Source: a bacterium
Lineage (GTDB): Bacteria > Auribacterota > UBA3054
Assembly (NCBI GenBank): GCA_017539325.1
Contig: JAFYHD010000048.1
Location: 1 to 34,553, forward strand
DNA: 34,553 nucleotides
Direction of reading: 5' to 3'
Made by a program: the position numbers and the translations under genes. Positions 8,390-16,853 of the stretch are shown here, in pieces (positions within the stretch are counted from its first letter, which is position 1; each line of letters starts with the position of its first letter). The notes below the pieces were generated by a model. The model was not told the origin of the DNA, made no database searches, and worked only from the letters and a program-made list of their open reading frames with translations.

Positions 8390-10891
8390 ATGAATACTTC
8401 TATGGAATCAGCTTCCGCCCAAAAGCAAAGCCGCATGCCGCAGCGCTTCTTTACCGACGGTGACCCTGTTACGGAAAGAGGCATCCGCCGCGCCCTGAAC
8501 ATGACCATTCTGTCCGGTGTCTTCAGCAACGTCTGGACAGCCATCACCGTGAACCTCCCCTACCAGATGTACCTGTCTGTTCTGCAGGCTAGCGGCAAGC
8601 TGGTCGGCCTGGCCGGCACCATAACAAGCTTCACGATGATATTGCAGCTGCCTGGGGCCTTCATTTCCGAGATGCTTAAGGAAAGGCGGCCCATGGTGGT
8701 CTTTTTCGCCTTCATCCAGCGGTTCCTTTGGTTCATTCCGGCTTTCATGCCGCTCTTCACAAAAGACTACAAGATCCTGGCCCTGACGCTTGTCGCCGTC
8801 TGCGTCGTTAGCATGGCCTTGGGCAACTTCATCACCGGCTCCTGGCTGGCCTGGATGACGGACCTTATTCCCAACGACAAGGCCGGCAACTACTGGGGCC
8901 GCCGCATGACCATCGTCATGACGGTGTATCTCGGCACGATCTTCCTCTCCGGCTACGCCCTTGATATCCTGCCGGGAATGTGGAGGGATTTGCCGCTCCT
9001 CGGCTTCATGGTGGTCTTCTTTGTCGCCGGCGTCTTCAGCATGATCGATATTTTCTACCAGACCAAGACGGCCGAAGTGACGCCGGAGCATCCCAACCGC
9101 GACAGGGGCATGCTTGAACGGGCGATGATGCCTTTCAAGAGCAAAGACTTCCTCTACCTCACCTTCGCCTACAGCGCCTGGTACTTTTTGAACACCATCT
9201 TCGCGGCCTTCTCTTACATTTTCATCCGCCAGGAATACGGTATAAGCTACCATGTCATATCCTTCATCGCCGGCGCGAACATCCTTGGCATCGTGGCCTT
9301 CAGCAGGATCAGCGGCTACATCATAGACAGGCTTTCCGCCAGGAACTACGTGATATTCCTGATCATCATAGAGCCGCTTGTCAACCTCTACTGGTTTTTC
9401 GTTTACCCCGACAAGAGCGTCAGCTTTTCCCTGCCCTTCATGGAAGGCGCGCTCACTGTGACGGAGCCTGTTCTTGTCCTGATGATCGGGCAGTTCATGT
9501 TCGGCGCGCTGGCCAACGCCGTTTACATGGGGCAGATGGCGCTGCTTGGCATCCACGCCCCGACGCACGACCGTTCCATCGCCATGGCGAGCCACAATTT
9601 CGTCGTCGGCATGGTGGCGGCCCTCGGCCCGATACTCGCCGGTATTTTCATCGATCATTTCAAGGCTTATCACACCGTTCTTTTGGGCGCGGACTGGCGC
9701 TACATGCAGCTCATCGCGGCGGGATTGACGATTTTCGCCTGGGGCGCCGTACTTCCCTTGTTCCTTAAGATCTCCGTGATGTCGGACGAACTGCCCTTCA
9801 AGGACGCCGTGGGAAGGTTGGCTTTCTACAATCCTATAAGGATGGCGCGCTCCATGTACAACATCGTGACGATCCAGCATTCCACCGACGCGGAAGCCAG
9901 GGCGGAAGCCGTGGAAGAGCTGGGCGAAGAGAACGCCGCCATCGCCGTCAAGGACCTGGTGAAAAACATGGGCGACCCCTCTTACGAAGTGCGAGAGGCC
10001 GCTGCCAAAGCGCTTGGCACCATCGGAAGCCCTGACGCCATCCAAGCCATCCTGGAGCTTTTGAAGGACGAGGACACCGACCTGCCCATCACGCTGATCA
10101 GAGCTCTTAGGATGAACAACAGCAAAGAAGGCATCCCGGTCATCACGGAAAAGCTTGATTCGCAGAATCCCTTCGTGCAGCGAGAAGCCGCGAGAACACT
10201 GGGCGTCCTTGGCGGCGTCTCCGCCATTCCGAAACTTTGGGAGCTGCTTAAGACGACCAACAACGCGACCGTCGCCACCGCCGTTTCCGGCGCCCTGGCC
10301 AAGCTGGGCTGCCGTGACGCCCTGAAGGATATCTGGCCGCATTACAGGCAGACGGAAAACCTGACTTTGAAGAAAGAGATGGCCCTGGCCATGAGCACCA
10401 TATTGGTGCCGGACGGCGGCTTTTACGAAATAATGACGAAGGAGGACAAAGCCTTCGCCAGCCAGCCGGAAAAACTCATAGCCACCTTCTCCTGGAGCGT
10501 GGTCTGCATGGCGGAAAGGCTCTCCTCTTCCCAGACTCCCGGAAGGACGCACCATCAGAACGTTCTTCTGGCCGGCACCCAGAAAGAGAAAGCCAAAAAG
10601 ATCCTGACGGCCTACGAAAGCAATCCGCCCCTGGCCGCCCTTCTGGCCTGGAACATCGGGAAAAACATAGGATATCTGCGCTTCGGTTTCTCCCCGCCCA
10701 TCAGCCTGGAAAGCGAGGATGAATATCTGGAAAATCTCTACGACTGCGACGAGCGCTTCGGACTTGGCATGTGGCTTATCCGCGAAATGAGCGAAGCGGC
10801 CAAAAAACTCGAGACCATAACGTCCCTGGATATCCTGATCATCATCCACTTCCTCAGCAACTGGTGCCGCGAGGAAGCCACCAAGCCGTAA
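8390..10891 (+). CDS. MFS transporter with C-terminal HEAT-repeat domain
   Basis: An 833-aa protein. Residues about 30-470 are a major-facilitator-type transporter with about twelve hydrophobic segments (for example MVVFFAFIQRFLWFIPAFMP and LVLMIGQFMFGALANAVYMG) and an amphipathic central loop near 235-250. Residues about 495-675 are HEAT/PBS-lyase-like repeats (VREAAAKALGTIGSPDAI, VQREAARTLGVLGGVSAIP). The last 150 residues are not recognised. HEAT arrays bind proteins, so I infer a cytosolic docking or regulatory module on a membrane carrier; the substrate cannot be predicted. The gene is alone on its strand, divergent from rpe and converging on ybaK with 7 bp between stop codons. A long antisense frame across it is a composition artefact. 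Confidence 0.85.
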   Translation: MNTSMESASAQKQSRMPQRFFTDGDPVTERGIRRALNMTILSGVFSNVWTAITVNLPYQMYLSVLQASGKLVGLAGTITSFTMILQLPGAFISEMLKERRPMVVFFAFIQRFLWFIPAFMPLFTKDYKILALTLVAVCVVSMALGNFITGSWLAWMTDLIPNDKAGNYWGRRMTIVMTVYLGTIFLSGYALDILPGMWRDLPLLGFMVVFFVAGVFSMIDIFYQTKTAEVTPEHPNRDRGMLERAMMPFKSKDFLYLTFAYSAWYFLNTIFAAFSYIFIRQEYGISYHVISFIAGANILGIVAFSRISGYIIDRLSARNYVIFLIIIEPLVNLYWFFVYPDKSVSFSLPFMEGALTVTEPVLVLMIGQFMFGALANAVYMGQMALLGIHAPTHDRSIAMASHNFVVGMVAALGPILAGIFIDHFKAYHTVLLGADWRYMQLIAAGLTIFAWGAVLPLFLKISVMSDELPFKDAVGRLAFYNPIRMARSMYNIVTIQHSTDAEARAEAVEELGEENAAIAVKDLVKNMGDPSYEVREAAAKALGTIGSPDAIQAILELLKDEDTDLPITLIRALRMNNSKEGIPVITEKLDSQNPFVQREAARTLGVLGGVSAIPKLWELLKTTNNATVATAVSGALAKLGCRDALKDIWPHYRQTENLTLKKEMALAMSTILVPDGGFYEIMTKEDKAFASQPEKLIATFSWSVVCMAERLSSSQTPGRTHHQNVLLAGTQKEKAKKILTAYESNPPLAALLAWNIGKNIGYLRFGFSPPISLESEDEYLENLYDCDERFGLGMWLIREMSEAAKKLETITSLDILIIIHFLSNWCREEATKP

Positions 10892-10900
10892 GGCTTTTCT
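10883..10900 (+). terminator. short hairpin at the end of the MFS-HEAT gene
   Basis: AAGCC, GTAA loop, GGCTT, then TTCT. The 5-bp stem is weak and overlaps the stop codon. It is the only terminator-like structure between the convergent genes, so read-through into ybaK antisense is possible. Confidence 0.3.
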
Positions 10901-11375
10901 ATGCCTGTACGTCCGCGGTCTTAGCGCCGGTAGTCTTTATTAAGACTTGTGGCGCCGTGATTATTTGAAAGCCGATCTCCCCCGCGGAAAAACAGATCTT
11001 CTCAAGTTTGAGCGCCGATTCGTCCAGGAAGACCGGGTAGGGTCTTTTCAGTCCGATGGGCGAGCAGCCGCCGTGGACGTAGCCCACTTCCGGGAAAAGG
11101 TCCTTGCTTTTCAGCATGGAGAGACTCTTCTCCCCCGCCGCCTTCGCGGCCTTCTTGAGATCCAGCTCCGCGTTTCCCGGAATGACGAAAACGAAGATCC
11201 CCTTGGGATGCCCGTTGGTGGTGACCAGCGTTTTGTAGACCATTTCCGGAGGAAAATCGAGGATCCGCGCCACTTCCACGGCGCTGGGAACTTCCTTATA
11301 AGAAAAGGAGCGCAGCTCGAAAGCCGCGCCTGCCTTTTCCAGTATCCTTACAGCGTTGGTCTTGTGATTCTTCAC
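10899..11375 (-). CDS. ybaK: YbaK/EbsC-family aminoacyl-tRNA deacylase
   Basis: A 158-aa protein of the YbaK/ProX editing fold, close to the 159 aa of E. coli YbaK. YbaK hydrolyses mischarged Cys-tRNA(Pro) in trans. Conserved parts are MVYKTLV with the key Lys48, VIPGNAELDLKKAAKA, and GGCSPIGLKRPYPVFLDESA. The start is GTG at 11375: the GTGA overlaps the TGA stop of the upstream acyl-ligase gene, a coupled stop-start. Frame upstream of that is merely the ligase gene read out of frame. It is the last gene of the alaS-led operon, which matches a translation quality-control role. Substrate specificity (Cys versus Ala or Pro editing) is not certain from sequence alone. Confidence 0.88.
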   Translation of the reverse strand: MKNHKTNAVRILEKAGAAFELRSFSYKEVPSAVEVARILDFPPEMVYKTLVTTNGHPKGIFVFVIPGNAELDLKKAAKAAGEKSLSMLKSKDLFPEVGYVHGGCSPIGLKRPYPVFLDESALKLEKICFSAGEIGFQIITAPQVLIKTTGAKTADVQA

Positions 11376-13018
11376 TGGTTCAAAAGACTTTCCGCCATTT
11401 CTTTCAGGGCGCGGAAGTCGGTCTTGCCGGTTCCCTGCAGCGGGATCTTCTCGACTTTCAAGACCTGGCTGATCCTGGCCAGGTTGGAGAATCCGCCTTC
11501 CTTCAGCGCGTTGTTGACTTCCGTCTTGTCGATGTCCTGGGTCGTCAGCATGACGATGAAGGGTTTGCCGTCGCCCTCGAAATACTGCAAGGCGAGGCTT
11601 GGGCCCATGGCGTTGGAGGGCCACTTGGCTTCCAATATCTGCTCCAGGGCGGGCAGGCTGATCATCTCGCCGCCTATCTTCACGAAGCGTTTCAAGCGGC
11701 CGCTGATGACTATGACGCCCTCTTCCGTAAGGTATCCGATGTCGCCGGTGTTGTACCAGGTCTTGCCGTCAAATTCAAGGAAGGGGCTCTTCAGGGATCT
11801 GTCGAGGTAGCCTCCGAAAACGCTGGGGCCAGTAACGCAGATGATGCCTTCCTGCATGGCGGAAAGCTTCTCGCCAGTCTCAAGGGAAACGATGGCCGCT
11901 TCCACATGAGTGAAGGGCTTGCCGACGCCCACAGTCCTCGGGGCTTTGTAGTCGCCGACCGCGATCACGGGAGAGCATTCCGTCACGCCGTAGCCTTCCC
12001 TGAGCCTGGCCTGGGGACAGATCTTCTCGTAGCCGTCGAAAACTTCCTGGGGCGTTCTTTCGCCGCCGGACACGATCTTAAGGACATACTGCAGCTGCTC
12101 CGGCCTGCCCGCCTTTATGATGCCCTTCAGAAACGTCGGCGTGGCCGGCAGAATGGTCATCTTCCAATCTTCCAGCATTTGCGCCAGATTCTTGTAGTCA
12201 AGCGGATTGGGATAGTGCACCGTCCTGACGCCCGCCACCATGGGCAGCACCACGGAAGTGGTCAAGCCGTAGGAATGGAAAGGCGGCAGGATGGAGAAGA
12301 TGGAGTCCTGGGAATTGGCCAGCAAAGCCTCGGCTGAGTCGCCGCTGTTGATGAGCAGATTCTTGTGCGTCAGGGGCACGCCCTTCGGCAGATTCTCGGA
12401 ACCGCTGGTGAAAAGGATCAAAGCAACGTCATCTTCTTTAACGTCCTTCCGACCGTAGAGGCTGAGGATGGTGTTCACGGGCAGCAAACTCTTGACAAAG
12501 GCTTTCAGTTTGCCCCAGGGCGTGGCGCCCGCTTTCAGGATGTCTTCCAAAAACATCAGCTTGTCCTCGAAGAGATCCTTGGGCACGTTGTCCATGCGGC
12601 TCCAGACTTTCTTGGAAGTAAGTATCGTGGTCAGTTCCGCGCTCTTCAAAACGTGCTCCAGGCTCTTCCTGCCCAGCGTCCAGTTCAAGGGCACGGGAAC
12701 TTTGCCCGCCATGATGCAGCCGATGAGAAGGTGGTCGGTGGCCGCCAGGGAAGGCATGAAGATGCCGATCCTCTCAGCCTTGATGCTCTTTACGGAATCG
12801 GCGATGAGCAGCGTGACGACTCTTGATTTCGCGTAGTCCAGTTCGCCAAGGATGACGTCGGCGTCGGAGATATATTTGCTGCCCAGTCTGGCGCAGGCCT
12901 TAAGGTAGGCTTCGGGGATGGTCTTGCCGTCGATGAAAGGCTCGGGCCTATTTTCGTTGGCGAACCATTTTTTAGAGGGCATGAAACGGAAGGAGGTGCT
13001 GTCTTTTTCGTTGCTCAT
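11372..13018 (-). CDS. stand-alone acyl-CoA/acyl-ACP synthetase (AMP-forming)
   Basis: A 548-aa adenylate-forming ligase. The P-loop ILFTSGSENLPKGVP is at about 198-212, YGVTECSPVI at about 342, YNTGDIGYL then SGRLKRFVKIGGEMISLPALE in the hinge, and a catalytic C-terminal GTGKTDFR near 527-534. It would activate a fatty acid with ATP and pass it to a thiol carrier. It strongly resembles the C-terminal ligase domain of the preceding fusion gene (same TSGSEN(L/V)PKGVPL and FVKIGGEMISLPALE wording), so the pair probably arose by duplication. It starts 4 nt after the fusion's stop, without a clear Shine-Dalgarno, suggesting translational coupling. It has no acyltransferase or carrier domain of its own and may load the ACP of its neighbour; that is inference. 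Confidence 0.88.
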   Translation of the reverse strand: MSNEKDSTSFRFMPSKKWFANENRPEPFIDGKTIPEAYLKACARLGSKYISDADVILGELDYAKSRVVTLLIADSVKSIKAERIGIFMPSLAATDHLLIGCIMAGKVPVPLNWTLGRKSLEHVLKSAELTTILTSKKVWSRMDNVPKDLFEDKLMFLEDILKAGATPWGKLKAFVKSLLPVNTILSLYGRKDVKEDDVALILFTSGSENLPKGVPLTHKNLLINSGDSAEALLANSQDSIFSILPPFHSYGLTTSVVLPMVAGVRTVHYPNPLDYKNLAQMLEDWKMTILPATPTFLKGIIKAGRPEQLQYVLKIVSGGERTPQEVFDGYEKICPQARLREGYGVTECSPVIAVGDYKAPRTVGVGKPFTHVEAAIVSLETGEKLSAMQEGIICVTGPSVFGGYLDRSLKSPFLEFDGKTWYNTGDIGYLTEEGVIVISGRLKRFVKIGGEMISLPALEQILEAKWPSNAMGPSLALQYFEGDGKPFIVMLTTQDIDKTEVNNALKEGGFSNLARISQVLKVEKIPLQGTGKTDFRALKEMAESLLNQ

Positions 13019-13022
13019 TTGC

Positions 13023-16000
13023 TTAACTTATTTTTGACTTTAAGGAACGGTAGTCCGTCTTGCCGGTCCCAAGGAGCGGCATTTCGGGAATGGTTATGAC
13101 TCTGGATATGCTGGCGATGTTGCCGAATCCAGCTTCTTTCAGGGCTTTGTTGGCGTCGTCGGGAGTGATCTTCTCAAGGACGGAGAAGAGTATGAGCTCC
13201 GGACGCTCGCCTTCTACTTCTTTGCTTTCCACGGCCATCAGAGGCTTGTCGTCACTACTTGGCCAGCGGTGGTTCAATACGCTTTCCAAGGCGGGCAGGC
13301 TGATCATTTCTCCGCCTATCTTCACGAAGCGTTTCAGTCTTCCCGTTATGATCAATTGTCCTTCCGGCGTCTTGTAGCCGAGGTCGCCGGTGTTGTACCA
13401 CTTGTCGCCGTCATCCAGGATAAGGAAGGGATCGGGCGAGCCGCCCAGGTATCCGTTGAAGACGCTGACACCCTTGGTGACGATCAGGCCCTGCTCGTTG
13501 GCCGGCAGTTCCTTGTGATCGTCAATGGAAACGATCATGACGGTCATGCCGGGAATGGCCTTGCCCACTCCCACCACCTTTTCGCCGGCGCGCGTCAGAC
13601 TGACCAGCGGCGAGCATTCGGTGATGCCGTAGCCTTCGATGACGCAGGTGTGCGGAGAGCGGACCGCGAAGAGGTCGAAGAGCTCCTTGGGCGCCTTTTC
13701 GCCGCCCACGCCCACCAGTCTCACGGTCTTGAACATCTCGGGTTTTCCCGCCCTCAGGATGCCTTTCATGAAGGTGGCGGTGCCGCCCATGACGGTGGCG
13801 CCCCACTTGACCGTTCCGTAAGCCAGCTTGCGGTAGGCCGTGGGATCGGGATAATGCGCTATCCTGATGCCGCAGATGGTGGGCATCAGGGTGGTCATAG
13901 TCAGACCGAAGGAGTGGAAGGGCGGCAGGAAGGAATACAAAACGTCGTCTGCCGCGATCTTGGCGCAGACGAACACGCCGTTGATATTGTTCAGAAGGTT
14001 TCTATTGCTTAGGGGCACGCCCTTGGGCACGTTCTCGGAACCGCTGGTGAAGAGAATGACCGCCACGTCGTCCTCTTTCCTATCATCGATGCCGAAGCGC
14101 TTAAGAAGTTTTTCCGCCTTGTAATTCTTATAGCGCAGCGCCTTCAGTTTCAGGCCCAAGCCTATGCGCTTCTTCAATTCTTCCACGCACATAAGCATGT
14201 CGTCGAAAAGATCCATGGGCAGATCGTCGACCTTGTCGATGAAGGCTTCCGCGGAGAGCACGGTCTGCAGTTCGCTGGCCGCGATGACGTGCTTCAGATT
14301 CGCTTCGCCCAACGTCCAGTTCAGCATCACGGGCACTTTCCCCGCCAGCATGGAGGCGTACATCAGAATGTCGCAGAGCGTGGTGGAGGGCAGCATGACG
14401 CCGATCCGTTCGCCCGGCAGCTCCTTGATGAGCGAGGCGAAAATTATGAGCGCCATCTTGAATTTTTCATAGGTGAGTATGCCGAAGGTCTCGTCCGCCA
14501 CCATGGGCAGTTTGCCGCCGCGGTCAAGAGACTTCAGAAGGGCCTCGATGACCGTTTTGGCTTCCGGCAGGCCAATCTCGCGCTTAACTTCTTTGCGCCA
14601 TTCCTCCGGCGCCAGCTGGACCTGCTCGGGCGCGATCTGCTGCTTGGCGGCCGCCGCGAAATGCGCCACCGCCGCCACGTTCACCAGCTCGTTGGGCGCC
14701 ACGTCGGTCACGCCGTAGTTGTCCTGCAGCCAGCTCAATACTTCCGCGGCCTCCAGAGAGTCCATGCCCAGATCGTCGGTCAGACGGTCGTTGGCGTGCA
14801 CGGCGGAGGGATCCAGCTTCTTCAGCCTGGCGATCTCGCCGATCACGTCCGCTAAGATCTTTTCGTTTATCGCCTTCTCGTCGATCTCGGGCTTGGCATC
14901 CGTCTGGGCGATCTCCGGCAGCCTGGAGCTCCAGAAATAGAAGGGGTAAAGCTTCAACTCTTCCCTGCCAAACTGGTCGTGCCAGTTCTGCAGCCAGGCG
15001 TTCAGTTCCATCTTGTCCTGGCTTTTCCTCGGCAGCGTGCTGTCCGCCATCTCGATCCTGATGTCAACGGGCCTTCTCGGCGTGAAGAAAACGCCGTTCA
15101 GCAGGACCGTCTTGAAGCCGTGCCAAAGCTGCGCGAAAAGCCTGGGTCTGCGGTGCTCGAAGACATACGAGAACGAACTACCCCAAAGGCCCGAGGCGTG
15201 CGCCAAAGCGACCGGAGCGTCTGGAACTTTCGAGAGAATATAATGCACGCCGGACTTGGCGCCGATGACTTCGTGATCCTGGCGCCAGAGGGCGCCGCCG
15301 GGATAGATGATGACGTTATCGCCATTCCGCAGGGCTTCCACGACCTTGTCCAGCGCTCTCTCAACTCTTCTGCGCTTGTAGGCGGAAACAGTCCCCTCGA
15401 TGTCCGGCATGGGGATGGCGTCCAGTCTCCTGAAGATCCACTGGATGCCGGTCATGTTGTAGAAATCCTCGATGACCACAACTCTGGGGTGCGCGGCGTT
15501 CCAGAAAGTCAGAACTTCCATCACGGGATCCATCTCCGCGGGATGGTTCGGCAGGATGAGCATGCCCTTCTTGCTCTTGATATTTTCCAATCCTTCCACC
15601 TTCACGCGGTAGCGCAGCTTTATTAGAAGCTTCGCCGTAAAGATCATCAGAGCCACGGAGGGATTGAGTTCCCTTCCGCCGTACTTAAAGCCCACGTAAA
15701 GGCTCAACAAAACCACCAGGGCGCAGCAGATCCCGAAGACCGCGAAAGACTGGTCCGGCGTTATGACTTTGAAGACCTGAAGCAGGAAGAAAACCAAGGT
15801 CGAGATCAAAGCCGACAACAAAGCCAAAAGCGCGCTCTGCAAGGAGGCGCCGATGCCCACGAAATTGCCCTTCTGACTGATCTCCAAAAACGTCGAGTCG
15901 TTAAGATTGACCGCGGCTCCGAAGAAAATTCCCATCACCACGGTAAGGCTCATGACCTGGACGGTGGAGTGGCAGATGAAGGGCACCAGGGCCACCGTCA

Positions 16001-16853
16001 GCCCCATGAGCGTCGTGAAGAGCGTGATGAAGATGAAGCGCGCGCGGTTCATCACAGGCGAGATCAAAGTGCCAACGACCGCTCCTCCCGCCGCCGCCAC
16101 AGGCAGCGTGGCGGCCTGCTGGATGGTGGCATAGCCGTGCATGGTCAAAAAGGCGTTCAGGGCCATCTGCACGGCGTTGGCGCAGCCCCACAAAGAGGCG
16201 CCGCAAATAAGCAAAGTCCAGTGCTTGGCGAAAACGTCCCTCGTTCCCGACAGGATGGAGCGCTGCGTTTCGCCGTAGGGCTTGAGATCCTCGCCCTTAG
16301 GCAGGCACAGCAAAGATATGATCACCGTGACGATAGAGACGCCGCCCAAAATGAAATGCCAGCTGTTTGGGCATTTCGAGTACATCAAGGTGCCGCAGTA
16401 GGCGCCCGGCATCAGGCCGAAGATGAAGACCATGGACATCAGCCCGTTGACGGCCGCCATGGACATTTTCAGACCCTTTTGCACGAAGGGTATGGCGGAC
16501 ATCTTGCCGGCGCTGTACAGGCCGAAAATAATGCCTATGATCGTCAGGCTGACCCAAAGCGCGGGAATTATCCCGAACTTAAGGGAGAGGAATATCCCGC
16601 CCAGCAGCAGCAAAACTCCCAGCATGGAAAGCGCCATCACGTAAGCCTTCTTCATAGCGGAAACGAGCGCTCCCGAGAAGAAGTAGATGACGGCCGGGCC
16701 GACGGTCACGGTAGCCGCCACGGCCTGGGTTATCCAGGCGCGCTCGGACATGCCGTAGATGCTCGTCAGCTGTTCCATGACGAAATACTGCATGGCCCCC
16801 AGAACAAAGGAGGAGAGCAGCGTGGAAGTTAGCAGCGCCAGCAGGGAGACCAT
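13023..16853 (-). CDS. aas: LplT-like MFS - PlsC acyltransferase - ACP - acyl ligase fusion (Aas-type)
   Basis: A 1276-aa four-part protein. Residues 1 to about 400 are a polytopic MFS unit like the lysophospholipid flippase LplT. About 425-620 is a PlsC glycerolipid acyltransferase with NHPAEMD (about 437-443, the NHx4D box) and PGGALW (about 518). About 660-740 is an acyl carrier protein with the phosphopantetheine site DLGMDSLEA (Ser about 697). About 780-1276 is an AMP-forming ligase with ILFTSGSENVPKGVP (about 930), YGITECSPL, KIGGEMISLPALE and terminal GTGKTDYR. LplT and Aas together flip and re-acylate lysophosphatidylethanolamine in E. coli; fused LplT-PlsC-ligase proteins exist. The built-in ACP between acyltransferase and ligase is the unusual part and suggests that the acyl group is handed over within the protein. 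The start ATG overlaps the TAA of the upstream aminotransferase by 1 base. Confidence 0.9.
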   Translation of the reverse strand: MVSLLALLTSTLLSSFVLGAMQYFVMEQLTSIYGMSERAWITQAVAATVTVGPAVIYFFSGALVSAMKKAYVMALSMLGVLLLLGGIFLSLKFGIIPALWVSLTIIGIIFGLYSAGKMSAIPFVQKGLKMSMAAVNGLMSMVFIFGLMPGAYCGTLMYSKCPNSWHFILGGVSIVTVIISLLCLPKGEDLKPYGETQRSILSGTRDVFAKHWTLLICGASLWGCANAVQMALNAFLTMHGYATIQQAATLPVAAAGGAVVGTLISPVMNRARFIFITLFTTLMGLTVALVPFICHSTVQVMSLTVVMGIFFGAAVNLNDSTFLEISQKGNFVGIGASLQSALLALLSALISTLVFFLLQVFKVITPDQSFAVFGICCALVVLLSLYVGFKYGGRELNPSVALMIFTAKLLIKLRYRVKVEGLENIKSKKGMLILPNHPAEMDPVMEVLTFWNAAHPRVVVIEDFYNMTGIQWIFRRLDAIPMPDIEGTVSAYKRRRVERALDKVVEALRNGDNVIIYPGGALWRQDHEVIGAKSGVHYILSKVPDAPVALAHASGLWGSSFSYVFEHRRPRLFAQLWHGFKTVLLNGVFFTPRRPVDIRIEMADSTLPRKSQDKMELNAWLQNWHDQFGREELKLYPFYFWSSRLPEIAQTDAKPEIDEKAINEKILADVIGEIARLKKLDPSAVHANDRLTDDLGMDSLEAAEVLSWLQDNYGVTDVAPNELVNVAAVAHFAAAAKQQIAPEQVQLAPEEWRKEVKREIGLPEAKTVIEALLKSLDRGGKLPMVADETFGILTYEKFKMALIIFASLIKELPGERIGVMLPSTTLCDILMYASMLAGKVPVMLNWTLGEANLKHVIAASELQTVLSAEAFIDKVDDLPMDLFDDMLMCVEELKKRIGLGLKLKALRYKNYKAEKLLKRFGIDDRKEDDVAVILFTSGSENVPKGVPLSNRNLLNNINGVFVCAKIAADDVLYSFLPPFHSFGLTMTTLMPTICGIRIAHYPDPTAYRKLAYGTVKWGATVMGGTATFMKGILRAGKPEMFKTVRLVGVGGEKAPKELFDLFAVRSPHTCVIEGYGITECSPLVSLTRAGEKVVGVGKAIPGMTVMIVSIDDHKELPANEQGLIVTKGVSVFNGYLGGSPDPFLILDDGDKWYNTGDLGYKTPEGQLIITGRLKRFVKIGGEMISLPALESVLNHRWPSSDDKPLMAVESKEVEGERPELILFSVLEKITPDDANKALKEAGFGNIASISRVITIPEMPLLGTGKTDYRSLKSKIS

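Noticed and set aside
8408-10849. Long minus-strand open frame opposite the MFS-HEAT gene
   Set aside because: The protein has no recognisable domain and is rich in His/Gly/Asp/Arg, typical of antisense frames under GC-rich codons. The plus strand has clear transporter and HEAT motifs.
11376-11624. N-terminal extension of the YbaK frame
   Set aside because: It overlaps the end of the acyl-ligase gene, reads as low-complexity Arg/Gln/Gly, and YbaK homologues begin near the GTG at 11375.
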